Of a stretch of DNA of 64,000 bases, positions 8,939 to 17,864 are shown piece after piece (the first letter of the stretch is position 1; the number at the start of each line of letters is the position of its first letter). The translations under genes were made by a program, and so were the position numbers. The stretch covers positions 62,001 through 126,000 of the forward strand of contig JASLGM010000033.1 of assembly GCA_030150045.1 (NCBI GenBank), read 5' to 3'. The DNA is from Taishania sp. (GTDB taxonomy: Bacteria; Bacteroidota; Bacteroidia; Flavobacteriales_D; Crocinitomicaceae). The notes beneath the pieces are model-generated. The model saw only the letters and a list, made by a program, of their open reading frames with translations, ran no database searches and was not told the DNA's origin.

Positions 8939-9385
8939 TTATTTATTAGCTTCTAACTCTTCAATAAAACTTTTTAATACATTTATAAATGCTTCTTTAG
9001 TTTCATTGTTTTCTAGTGTTGTTTTTAGCGTTTTATTAGATTTCAACTGCTTAATTACACTTGCAGACATATCTTTTTCTATGCTCACATTTGACAAATA
9101 ATCACTTTGATTAATCATGTTTTTAACTGAAAAATCACCTAGGTTTTTAAACGCTAAATTTTCGTGTTTACTAGATCCTTCTTGATCTTCGAACTCAATA
9201 TGCACATTAGGTTTATAATGTTCGAAAACATCTTCTACCGTTTTTAACCCCTCCACTTTTTCTGGTTTCAAAGGTTCGTTATCTGTTAATTTTTGTACAA
9301 AAAGAGTTTTGTTGAAAGAGATATCAACGATGGCTTCTGAGGTTTCGACTTTACGCTCGTTTCCCCCTATTTCGTATTCAAACAT
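8939..9385 (-). CDS. tssB: T6SS contractile sheath small subunit TssB
   Basis: 148 residues, typical for TssB/VipA. It contains LKPEKVEGLKTVEDVFEHY (residues about 38-57) in the position of the conserved TssB region, followed by a helix carrying FKNLGDFSVKNMI, the f.sl.DF.pe.v motif that identifies TssB. The C-terminal helix (EAFINVLKSFIEELEANK) closes the family pattern. It partners with TssC just downstream. The 82 bases between clpV and tssB could hold an extra ribosome binding or promoter site, but I see no clear motif. Confidence 0.88.
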   Translation of the reverse strand: MFEYEIGGNERKVETSEAIVDISFNKTLFVQKLTDNEPLKPEKVEGLKTVEDVFEHYKPNVHIEFEDQEGSSKHENLAFKNLGDFSVKNMINQSDYLSNVSIEKDMSASVIKQLKSNKTLKTTLENNETKEAFINVLKSFIEELEANK

Positions 9386-9467
9386 GGTTTAATTGTATTA
9401 AAGGTTTAGTTTCAGTTCTAATATACAAATTATATTCTTTTAATTATTTTTTACTAGATCAAATTAT

Positions 9468-11954
9468 CTAGTTAATTTTCCAAGTCAATTGATTTTCCTT
9501 ATCCAATCCAACTTCTACTTGTTTTCCTCTTACTAGTTCACCAGAGATGATAAGCTTCGAAATTGGCCTTCTTAATTCATTTCGTATACCAGCAGCAAGT
9601 TGCCTCGCACCATATTTGGGAGTAAATCCTTTTAGTGCGATGTGGCTTTTCGCATCATCTGCTAATTGAAGTGTAATACCTTGCTTTTCCATCATATTCG
9701 TCAATTGTCGTAATTGGATATCAAAAATCTTGATTACATTATCCTCACTAATTGGAGCAAATGGTACTATTTCAGAAATTCGAGCTAAGAATTCTGGACG
9801 GAAATTTCCACTCATTACTTCCATCAATTGATTGTGTTTCGGAATCGTTTTTTCTTTTTCAATCTGATTCGCAATCCATTCGCTACCAATATTTGAAGTA
9901 AACAGAATTAAGGCATTACTAAAGTCTCCTTCTTTTCCTAGACGATCGTGCATATGTCCTTCATCTAAAATCTGAAGAAAAGTATCAAATACGGAAGGAT
10001 GTGCTTTTTCAATTTCATCAAATAGTAGCACTGAGTACGGTTGCTGTCTAATTTTGTTAACTAGTAATCCCCCTTCTTCATATCCAACATAACCTGGAGG
10101 CGCACCGTAAAGTAAGGCTGCACTATGCTCTTCTTTAAATTCAGACATATCAAATCGTATCATTGCTTTTTCATCATTAAACAAAAATTCAGCAATAGAC
10201 TTCGCTAACTCCGTCTTTCCTGTTCCTGTTGGTCCAAGAAGAAAGAAAGAACCAATTGGCTGTCCCTTTTTGTTTAATCCACTTCTAGATTCTAGAATCG
10301 CATCGGCAACCGCTTTTACTGCTTGATCTTGGCCTACTACCCTTCTCTGTAGATGCGCCTCCATATTCATCAACTTTTCGCGTTCACCAGCTTGAAGTTT
10401 TCCCATTGGGATACCTGTTTTATAAGCAACTACTGCAAAAACGTCTTGTTTAGTCACTTCCTCCACTTGCGTTTCAGCATGAATTCTCAATTGTGCAATT
10501 GTTCTATTCAGGTATTCTATGAAGGTTTCAGAATCTTCAAATTCTTCCACTTGTGTTTCATCAGTAAGTCGACCTAGAAGAACAGGGCTTAGTTTATTCT
10601 GCAACAATTCGTTTATCCATTTAACCTCTTGAAATTTCTCTCCTTCTGTTAATTCAATTTGTTCTTCTAACATTCGAAGTTCACTCTCCACCTCATCAAT
10701 TATCGTATTAGACGTATCATTCATTAGTTTAAGTGCTGCTAACGATCTATCTAATAAATCGAATGCTGAATCAGGAAGCCTTCTATCCTTCATGTATCTT
10801 TTTGCCAATTGAACACTAACAACTAGAGCTTCATTATCGACCCCTAAACTATGGTGTGTAGCATAATGATCTGCAAGTTTCTGAAGCATTTTTACGGCTT
10901 TATCTTCTGAAGGCTCATCTATTTTCAATAATTCGAATCGCCTATTAAACGCCTGTTCAGGTTCAATAATCTTTCTGTATTCATCCAAAGTCGTAGCTCC
11001 AATTACAGTAATTTCACCTCTAGCCAATTCTGGTTTAAGGAGATTCCCTGCACCTCCACCAATTGATCCTTTATTATCCAATAACGTATGGATTTCATCA
11101 ATAAACAGAATTGCTTTATCAAATTGTTTTATCTCTGCGATTATTTTTTTCAGACGATCTTCTATCTCACCTTTGTAAGAAGCACCAGCGATTAATGCTC
11201 CCATATCTAATTCAAATAACTGAACATTTTTCAACAATGTCGGAACATTGTCATGCACAATATCTTGTGCAAATCCGTCGACCAAAGCTGTTTTCCCAAC
11301 TCCAGCATCACCCGCAATAATTACATTTGGTTTTGTTCTTCGGCAAAGAATCTCCATCATCATTCGCACTTCTTTATCTCTGCCAATAATTGGATCTGTC
11401 TTTCCTTCTCTCACAAGCTGTAAACGATCAATGCAATATTTATGCAGCGCACCTGAACGTTGTTTTTTAGTTCCCAAAGTTGAAGTTGCATTACTATTAA
11501 TTGAAGATTGAATTTCATCTTCTTTAATATAAATATCAAAAATCTCCTTTTCTTTAATTGGAAATGATTTCAATTGATTTGCATCGAATCCTACTCCAGC
11601 TTTAGAAAGAGCAGTAAGTACACAAATAGGTGTAATTAAATCAATCCCTAATTTTATACGGATATTATCTGCTTCTTCAAAGACATTAGATATTCTTTCA
11701 TCACCTTTTATTTCCTCAGCTGATTCAACCGAAGAAGTACGTTCTAACTCATCCATCCTTACTTCTGCCCATTCAGCAATATACTGATCATCTTTACCTA
11801 TTGATTGTAAGAATTCTCTTAACCCTACGTCTTTATGCATTAATGCTCTTAGTAGATGAGCAGAAGAATACACTGAATTTCTATATTCTTGTGCAAAGGC
11901 TTGGGCTATATGCACGGCTTGTTTTACGGATTCACTTAAATTTGTTATCGTCAT
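9468..11954 (-). CDS. clpV: AAA+ ATPase ClpV (TssH), sheath disassembly
   Basis: 828 residues in the Clp/Hsp100 layout: Clp N-domain (1-145), first AAA+ module with Walker A GDAGVGKT (215-222), a coiled middle segment, second AAA+ module with Walker A GPTGTGKTEL and FDMSEFKEEHSAALLYGAPPGYVGYEEGG in two parts, and a ClpB-type C-terminal domain. The T6SS operon position says ClpV rather than the general chaperone ClpB. The middle coiled domain is also much shorter than in ClpB. It would strip contracted TssB/TssC sheaths for reuse. It lies 11 bases after tssR. Confidence 0.9.
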   Translation of the reverse strand: MTITNLSESVKQAVHIAQAFAQEYRNSVYSSAHLLRALMHKDVGLREFLQSIGKDDQYIAEWAEVRMDELERTSSVESAEEIKGDERISNVFEEADNIRIKLGIDLITPICVLTALSKAGVGFDANQLKSFPIKEKEIFDIYIKEDEIQSSINSNATSTLGTKKQRSGALHKYCIDRLQLVREGKTDPIIGRDKEVRMMMEILCRRTKPNVIIAGDAGVGKTALVDGFAQDIVHDNVPTLLKNVQLFELDMGALIAGASYKGEIEDRLKKIIAEIKQFDKAILFIDEIHTLLDNKGSIGGGAGNLLKPELARGEITVIGATTLDEYRKIIEPEQAFNRRFELLKIDEPSEDKAVKMLQKLADHYATHHSLGVDNEALVVSVQLAKRYMKDRRLPDSAFDLLDRSLAALKLMNDTSNTIIDEVESELRMLEEQIELTEGEKFQEVKWINELLQNKLSPVLLGRLTDETQVEEFEDSETFIEYLNRTIAQLRIHAETQVEEVTKQDVFAVVAYKTGIPMGKLQAGEREKLMNMEAHLQRRVVGQDQAVKAVADAILESRSGLNKKGQPIGSFFLLGPTGTGKTELAKSIAEFLFNDEKAMIRFDMSEFKEEHSAALLYGAPPGYVGYEEGGLLVNKIRQQPYSVLLFDEIEKAHPSVFDTFLQILDEGHMHDRLGKEGDFSNALILFTSNIGSEWIANQIEKEKTIPKHNQLMEVMSGNFRPEFLARISEIVPFAPISEDNVIKIFDIQLRQLTNMMEKQGITLQLADDAKSHIALKGFTPKYGARQLAAGIRNELRRPISKLIISGELVRGKQVEVGLDKENQLTWKIN

Positions 11955-11965
11955 AAGGTGTTGAT

Positions 11966-14320
11966 TTATTTCCCGAAGAAAGTCCCTCTAATTCTATAAT
12001 ATGTTTCTCCATTAGACTGAAATTGTCCTGCTCCCTGTGCATAAGTTTTAACAGTACTAACAGATCCATTCAATTCATTCAAATAACTTTCGAAAACTTC
12101 TTTAGACATTTTTCGTTTATTATTAAAATCTTTAACTCGATATTTCTGATAAGCAGAATTTACCAATGGCATTCCTATTATTTCTTGGTAATATTTATTC
12201 AAAGACCATTTTTGAATTGCCTTTTTCTTATATGGTAAATCCCTTTTTTCCTGTGCTACTGAAATATAGTTTTTAAATAATTCTTTACGGAATCGTTTTT
12301 TATCTCTCATCAAATTATCACCTAGCATCATTGTGAAATTTTCCATCATTCCTGTAAACTCATTTTTGTTCAAGATGACATTAAACTCCATTCTGTTTGC
12401 TAATGTGTCTGCAAAAAGTACATTATCAATAGTAAAAGTCGTCGCGTACTTAAACGCATTGTGAGGCATATTATCCCCTACTTGATCTGAAAAATGACTT
12501 CCTAATAGTAATCTTGTCGCTCTAGAGACCTTCTCATTAGCAATTCCTGTTTTTCTAAAAGCACGATCTAAGCTTAGAATATGCGCTCGTATTTCCATGT
12601 TACTTTCTCTTAAATATCTATTCAGAGCTTCATTATAATGCTTATTAGTAAGCGCTTGATTTTTATTTGGAAAAACTACTCCTCCTTGAATCAAAGAATT
12701 ATTTGGAAAATCAAGATAATATGAAATGGAATCAGACAAACTAAATTCAAAAGTCTGATCTTTAAACACATTACCTTCCACCAATTGTCCTCTTCTTCTT
12801 TCTGATGAGAAATGAGATGAGTTGAGAACAAGACTTCTAGATTGAATAATAAAGTTATTAAAAGCAGTAGCGTTGTCATTAAAAGATTGCATAATTAACA
12901 ACCTCCCATCAACGTCTGCAATACGTTTACTTAAGTTAGAAATTTGGGCATTTGAAGCTCCTCCTGCATTCCCCGTACTTCCTAGTACAACAAACAAATT
13001 CGTTTGATCAGGAACATTAGCTACAAGATCAACTGCATCGCTTAATCCTAAGAAAAAAGGTTGTTCACTAATGCCAAGGTTACATTCTTGCGTTGCTTTC
13101 ACCTGATTTCTTAAAAAATCTAAGAGCGTACGATAATCTTTCGTTAATGGCAGATTTCGATTTCCTGTACCACAATTAGCAACATTTCGATACACCACAC
13201 ATCCATATTTTATGTTAACTGGATTGAAATAATTCCCGATGATTTGTTCATAAGACTGAATCGTATTGGTAAGACTTGAAAAATGTTCTTTCATCACAGC
13301 ACTACCATCAATTACATATACGATATTTATTTTCTGTCTGTTTTTTATAATATTTACAAAATCAGAAAAACGAATTTCTTGTCCGCTAATCGTAACTAAG
13401 CTATTCCCCATTTTATCATACATATCTGCTGCATAAGCCACGGTATGACTATTGTCTTTCGACTGTAAAATCGGTAACCCCAAAAGGGTAATGTTTGTAG
13501 TGTCTAACAAAGGATCTATACGATATCCCGTTGGCAATTCAGAAGCATGCTTATTTACTTTTTCTGTAATTTTATCTACTGCAGGCTCTGAGAAATTAGA
13601 CGGGGCAAGATATAATCTTGACCCCCAATTCTGAATAACCTCTGATGAGACCCACCCCATGCCTATTTTTTTTGCATCCTTTGTAATTAATTGATCGGAA
13701 TTACCAATTAGATAGTTTTTCCCATCTTCTGACTTCTTGTAAACGTACACATAACTTCCAAGAGCAATTTTCGATCTCTTATTTTTTAAATCAGGTCCAT
13801 CGAAAACAAAAACAGAGTCAATTTGATCAAAATAGTACTGAGAGTGAACCATAGGTCCAACAGCATTAATTATTGCAAGATGTTTAATAGCAAAATTATT
13901 ATCTGGATTCATGTATGCTCTCTGCCATAATAGAAGTTTATCTTTGGCTATCCATCCATAGCTTTCAGTTTGTTTTTGGTCTTTTAATTTCAGACCTTTC
14001 ACCATTCCCTCGTTATACTTCAACAGTTTAACATAACCTCTTTTTTCTTTAGAAATATAAAAAGGCTCCATATACCCCAATTTATGCATTGCTAAACTCC
14101 CTCCAGGTGTAGAAGTTGTTGTGTTCTCATAGCGATCCGAAAACACTACCCAAGGAGCAGTAGTCTTGTGCTTCGTTTGATGGGTATTTGTTTTTGTTGT
14201 TGGTGCAATATATTCCTTAGGAAGCCCTTTTACTTTTTTTCCAAAAGCAGTAGGAGATTGAGCATAAGAAACAAGCGTAATTATCGAAAATCCAAAAAGG
14301 ACTAAAATTCGGTTTAACAT
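11966..14320 (-). CDS. tssR: T6SSiii periplasmic protein TssR (VWA-like domain)
   Basis: 784 residues from the ATG at 14320, chosen because it opens a clean signal peptide (MLNRILVLFGFSIITLVSYAQ); a longer frame would run into the upstream gene. After export there is a region of SH3-like repeats (about 50-240). A von Willebrand A-like domain follows from about residue 330 with IVYVIDGSAVM, in which the MIDAS DxSxS is altered to DGSAV. The C-terminal ~200 residues are unassigned. TssR is one of the T6SSiii-only membrane-complex components and is expected in the periplasm. It is placed between the PKD gene and clpV. Confidence 0.8.
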   Translation of the reverse strand: MLNRILVLFGFSIITLVSYAQSPTAFGKKVKGLPKEYIAPTTKTNTHQTKHKTTAPWVVFSDRYENTTTSTPGGSLAMHKLGYMEPFYISKEKRGYVKLLKYNEGMVKGLKLKDQKQTESYGWIAKDKLLLWQRAYMNPDNNFAIKHLAIINAVGPMVHSQYYFDQIDSVFVFDGPDLKNKRSKIALGSYVYVYKKSEDGKNYLIGNSDQLITKDAKKIGMGWVSSEVIQNWGSRLYLAPSNFSEPAVDKITEKVNKHASELPTGYRIDPLLDTTNITLLGLPILQSKDNSHTVAYAADMYDKMGNSLVTISGQEIRFSDFVNIIKNRQKINIVYVIDGSAVMKEHFSSLTNTIQSYEQIIGNYFNPVNIKYGCVVYRNVANCGTGNRNLPLTKDYRTLLDFLRNQVKATQECNLGISEQPFFLGLSDAVDLVANVPDQTNLFVVLGSTGNAGGASNAQISNLSKRIADVDGRLLIMQSFNDNATAFNNFIIQSRSLVLNSSHFSSERRRGQLVEGNVFKDQTFEFSLSDSISYYLDFPNNSLIQGGVVFPNKNQALTNKHYNEALNRYLRESNMEIRAHILSLDRAFRKTGIANEKVSRATRLLLGSHFSDQVGDNMPHNAFKYATTFTIDNVLFADTLANRMEFNVILNKNEFTGMMENFTMMLGDNLMRDKKRFRKELFKNYISVAQEKRDLPYKKKAIQKWSLNKYYQEIIGMPLVNSAYQKYRVKDFNNKRKMSKEVFESYLNELNGSVSTVKTYAQGAGQFQSNGETYYRIRGTFFGK

Positions 14321-14352
14321 CTTAGTATAGTTTAATTGTAATGAAAGGTTTA

Positions 14353-15297
14353 TTATCTTACTTGCTTCACATGCAAAATATTTGCACATTCAGAATTTGG
14401 CATTAGGCTTACTTTAACCTCTTCTATTATGATACGATTTGAAAATGTCAATCCCATTAAATATGTATATAATGGAACTTGTTTCCTTGCTCCTTCCATT
14501 TCTACATTTACTTTAACATTATCATTGTTACATAAGAAAGTAGTGAGTATATAATTATATTTTGAATTGAAATCCGCACCATCTGCGATGGCCTGTATTT
14601 GAGCCCTCAAATCATCTAGTAGTTTTTGAGCCCCTGAACCTGGTGCTTCAATTTCCATTGTTAAGTCAGCTGTTGGATCAATGATCCTAACCTCATGAAC
14701 AGCAAGTTCTCCACTCTTATCCGACCTTAGCTTCACCTTATATGTCCCCGGTTTACTATAGGTATAGAGTGCACTTCTTCCAATAATATCTACCCTACCG
14801 GTTTCTCCAAATGACCATTCGAAGATTTCTCCTATTCCGTTTGCTTCTAACCTTAACTCCTCAAAAACCACTCCTCCAGTTGGCCCTGTAACAAAAAGCA
14901 CAGTATCTTGTATGATTACTGGAAGTGGGTCATGAACAATTATGATAAATTGCTCTCTCAAGTTTTTATTCACGGTCAACCTTACCACATAAGATCCTGG
15001 TTCTTTGAATTTATAATGTCCTTGTTGCTTGTCTGAAGAGTCTCCATTCCCAAACTCCCATAACCACTCCTTAGCACCTTTTGTATTGTCTACAAAAACG
15101 AGATCTTCATCAATATATATCTCTGTCCTATGAACTTTAGCATTTATTTTCTCCTCCGTTTTAGTAAAGTATTTAATAAAGAAAATCATTGCCGCTAGGA
15201 CGGTAACAGCGAGTAGAATAGCGATAATTAAAAAAATTTTCGAACTATTGTTCGTTGATTTTCCTGCATTACCTTCTTGGATAATATTATTTTCCAT
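14353..15297 (-). CDS. T6SSiii membrane-anchored PKD-domain protein (candidate TssP)
   Basis: 314 residues. A short cytoplasmic N-terminus is followed by one membrane helix (about 20-46: IFLIIAILLAVTVLAAMIFF) and a periplasmic part with two PKD/Ig-like units. The first has KEWLWEFGNGDSSDKQ and PGSYVVRLTVN (about 75-115). The second has IFEWSFGETGR and KPGTYKVKLRS (about 155-200). A smaller C-terminal domain has four cysteines in total. From its place between the TssO-like genes and tssR it must belong to the Bacteroidota-specific membrane complex. Naming it TssP rather than TssQ is tentative; no lipobox is present, which argues against the lipoprotein TssQ. Confidence 0.65.
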   Translation of the reverse strand: MENNIIQEGNAGKSTNNSSKIFLIIAILLAVTVLAAMIFFIKYFTKTEEKINAKVHRTEIYIDEDLVFVDNTKGAKEWLWEFGNGDSSDKQQGHYKFKEPGSYVVRLTVNKNLREQFIIIVHDPLPVIIQDTVLFVTGPTGGVVFEELRLEANGIGEIFEWSFGETGRVDIIGRSALYTYSKPGTYKVKLRSDKSGELAVHEVRIIDPTADLTMEIEAPGSGAQKLLDDLRAQIQAIADGADFNSKYNYILTTFLCNNDNVKVNVEMEGARKQVPLYTYLMGLTFSNRIIIEEVKVSLMPNSECANILHVKQVR

Positions 15298-15338
15298 TAA
15301 TCAATAAGAATTAGTTGTAAAAAGAATTATAGTTTAGT

Positions 15339-15830
15339 TTATCTGTTTTGCATGGACATGGTTTGTTGAATGTGTTGTCTATTCATGAAACAATCGTCCA
15401 AAAGCTTCTGTATACGGTCAATGTCTTTAAGATTTCCTTTTAACTCCCTCCTATCGACGAAATAATTATCATAAAAAACAGATGAATGACTGAAAACCAT
15501 ATACCTTACATCATAATCTTTTTTCAGGTATTCGCTTTGCATGTCACTTAGTATTTTACGAATATCATTCTCTAAGAAAACAGCCTGAACATCTGGATTA
15601 AATCGATTGATGAGAACACTAACGCTATCCATCAACAATGAAATATTCCTAGCAGACTCTTCGAACTGTAAATCATCTTTAACTCTATTTTCAAGCTCTT
15701 CTTTAGAAATATTAAATCGATTGTTGTCCGAATAAAAAATTACAAAACTCAACAATGTAGTCGTTGTAATAAAAATGGCTAACAAAACAAAAAAAAGATC
15801 TCTTCGTTCTGATAAATTGTGTTTAATCAT
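15339..15830 (-). CDS. T6SSiii bitopic protein, TssO-like (second copy)
   Basis: 163 residues: a charged N-terminus (MIKHNLSERRD), one membrane helix at about 11-34 (LFFVLLAIFITTTTLLSFVIFY) and a helical, probably coiled-coil, periplasmic part. Size, topology and position next to tssO suggest a TssO relative, or the partner protein of TssO in the inner membrane complex. Sequence identity to the neighbour is low by eye, so the two may be distinct components. It is translated 9 bases after tssO. Confidence 0.6.
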   Translation of the reverse strand: MIKHNLSERRDLFFVLLAIFITTTTLLSFVIFYSDNNRFNISKEELENRVKDDLQFEESARNISLLMDSVSVLINRFNPDVQAVFLENDIRKILSDMQSEYLKKDYDVRYMVFSHSSVFYDNYFVDRRELKGNLKDIDRIQKLLDDCFMNRQHIQQTMSMQNR

Positions 15831-15839
15831 AATGCTATA

Positions 15840-16370
15840 CTAGTAGTTTCTAAGACTTCCTCTTCGTAAAATATCTCCTGCCTTTTTATTAGATTCAAGA
15901 CAATTACTCAATTGCATATGTCTATTTTCAATAACATTTTTTGTTGTGTATAATGAATCTTGTAATCGAGACAAACGATTAACATCTTCATTTAATCTCT
16001 TGTAGAGGTCAACACTTGGCCTTCCTTCAATTTTACCGATTTTATCCATTAATCTAGTAATTGTCCCAACAGAGCTTGCGATATCATTTTGAAGGATTCT
16101 TTGTTTAGCTAATTGATCAGCTTGCCCTGAATTAATTTCTCCTAACTCGGTGAAACGTCGATTAATGAGTTGAAAATTTCGATTTATTTCTACTCGAGTT
16201 GAAATGAGTTGTTCAATTTGATCATTTCGTTTCGCTAGTATAACATATTCCTTATCTGAAGCACGATCAAAAAAGAAAAGAGAAACCAAAGTAAAAAGTA
16301 ATAACAAAGCGAAATGAATAATAAATCTTCTATAAGATAAATAGAGTTCCCTCTTGTTTATAGGCTCCAT
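15840..16370 (-). CDS. tssO: T6SSiii inner-membrane protein TssO
   Basis: 176 residues. The N-terminus MEPINKRELYLSYRRFIIHFALLLL is read as a short cytoplasmic tail leading into a single membrane helix (about 16-33, ending at FFFDRASDKEY). The pattern of NK.E...Y.rF...F is what I know of the TssO family. The remainder is a long alpha-helical periplasmic region with heptad-like spacing (about 45-165). It is the first gene of the long leftward operon. TssO belongs to the T6SSiii membrane complex that takes the place of TssJLM. Confidence 0.75.
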   Translation of the reverse strand: MEPINKRELYLSYRRFIIHFALLLLFTLVSLFFFDRASDKEYVILAKRNDQIEQLISTRVEINRNFQLINRRFTELGEINSGQADQLAKQRILQNDIASSVGTITRLMDKIGKIEGRPSVDLYKRLNEDVNRLSRLQDSLYTTKNVIENRHMQLSNCLESNKKAGDILRRGSLRNY

Positions 16371-16413
16371 AAGGCGGTTCAGTTGTGTTGTAAAACGTCG
16401 TAAAAGTAATCGT

Positions 16414-16434
16414 AAGGACAGTATAACTGTCCTT
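16414..16434. promoter_or_regulatory. Perfect palindrome in the leader of the T6SS operon
   Basis: Two 9-base arms, AAGGACAGT and ACTGTCCTT, are separated by ATA. The element sits 44 bases upstream of the tssO start codon in the divergent tssO/LysM-protein region. There is no T-run after it on either strand, so it is unlikely to be a terminator. It could be an operator for a dimeric regulator or a 5' leader hairpin. A weak -7-like TAATTTGG lies about 30 bases farther upstream on the minus strand. Confidence 0.5.
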
Positions 16435-16717
16435 GTGGGTTTAGTATTGAAATTGAAGCCAAATTATCAATTAGAATGAAAAAATCAAAATTTTAAATGA
16501 ATTGTTTTCAAAAAACGTAAAATTTATTTCTTTTTTTTGATTCTTTATAAGACAATTGCCCTACACTTTCGTTGTCAAAGAAACAGAATATTATTGAAAT
16601 AAAACTCAAGATTTTATAAGTTAATAATAACTTAAAATAACTTTTGTTAAAAAAACATACTTTTGAAACTAATAACAGCCTTTTTTTTTGTAAATTTTGG
16701 CCATCTTTTACAACCTT

Positions 16718-17734
16718 ATGAACACAAGCTTATTTTTCAACTTCTTGAAACAAAGAAATGTATCTCCTAAAATCACTTGGGAAGAACATGCAAAAAATCT
16801 CAACATCTCCATTAAACAAGCCTTACATTTTCATAATTCTTATTGTGACGATGATAATAAATGCTTATCCTCAAAAGAAATTCCTTCCGTTTTCTATTTC
16901 CCAAAAGGATTAGATTTAGAAATTTTAAGACGTGAAAACCAAATCATTACTTCTAAATCCATTTCATTAAACTTATCTCCTAAAGCATGGAATGGCAAAT
17001 ACTCAATAATTGAGCATATTGACAACGATGTTATTCAATATCATTTACACATTGATATTCAAGTAAAAAAAAATGGAATTCAATTTTCTTTTACTCCATA
17101 CAATTATCGCTATAATAATGAACTTGAAGATGGTAAAATGGCACTAGTTGCCATAAAAGCTTTGGAAGTGATACAACCCATTTCTTATAATGCTACTACT
17201 AAATTCAAAGAAATTGAAATAAACAATTTCACAATACTATTAGACAAATGGGAAACTTCTTTACCAAATCTAAAAGAAGTTTACATCGACGAATATGCAG
17301 ATCTTTATTTTCAAAGGTTTGAAGAGAATTTAAGAAATCAATCTTTTTTCACCTCATGTACAATAGGACACCTTCCGTTTGAATTATTTTTTAAACTTCC
17401 GTTTATCAATCCAGAACACTCAATTAATCTACACACTATTCATCCTTTTAATCCTGTTGAATACAAAATAATTGAACAACAAACAATCCAGAAGCACCAA
17501 TACAACTCCATACAAATCAACGGTCTAAAATCAGACAGCCGATCTTATGAACATATCCATTTCAATTTGGACCATGAAATTGAAGAAGGTCGCTATTTCG
17601 AAGGGAAGTTTTCTTATGAATGTGATATTGACCCTGATATTGAAGAAATACATTCTATTCAATTCACTCATCAATTAACCATTCAAAATGAAATAAAAAG
17701 TCATTCATTTATAGCTTTAAGAATAGGTGATTAA
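16718..17734 (+). CDS. T6SS-linked protein with LysM-like N-terminus
   Basis: 338 residues from the ATG at 16718; an in-frame TTG 21 bases upstream is less likely. Residues about 14-60 (ITWEEHAKNLNISIKQALHFHN, in two pieces) look like a LysM fold: tryptophan-containing helix, N.S...al..HN, ending in a PK.L-type strand. There is no signal peptide or membrane helix. The rest is a beta-rich domain with many aromatic residues that I do not recognise. It opens the rightward effector region, 131 bases before the LysM-DUF4280 gene. A role as an effector adaptor or a tip accessory is possible but not shown by sequence. Confidence 0.6.
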   Translation: MNTSLFFNFLKQRNVSPKITWEEHAKNLNISIKQALHFHNSYCDDDNKCLSSKEIPSVFYFPKGLDLEILRRENQIITSKSISLNLSPKAWNGKYSIIEHIDNDVIQYHLHIDIQVKKNGIQFSFTPYNYRYNNELEDGKMALVAIKALEVIQPISYNATTKFKEIEINNFTILLDKWETSLPNLKEVYIDEYADLYFQRFEENLRNQSFFTSCTIGHLPFELFFKLPFINPEHSINLHTIHPFNPVEYKIIEQQTIQKHQYNSIQINGLKSDSRSYEHIHFNLDHEIEEGRYFEGKFSYECDIDPDIEEIHSIQFTHQLTIQNEIKSHSFIALRIGD

Positions 17735-17864
17735 TACTTTTTCTTTTTCAGAAAAGAAAATTAATTACTTTTTTTACAATAATTCTGTATATTTATTATC
17801 AGATTACAACAAACTAAACTAGAGAGTCTACCCTCTCAAACCCTTTTATAACTAACTTGAAACT

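Noticed and set aside
9468..11954. General chaperone ClpB
   Set aside because: Shorter middle coiled-coil and a position within the T6SS operon favour ClpV.
14353..15297. The PKD protein as TssQ
   Set aside because: TssQ is expected to be an outer-membrane lipoprotein; this protein has a membrane helix and no lipobox.
16414..16434. Terminator between tssO and the LysM-like gene
   Set aside because: No T-run follows on either strand; these two units diverge, so no terminator is expected.
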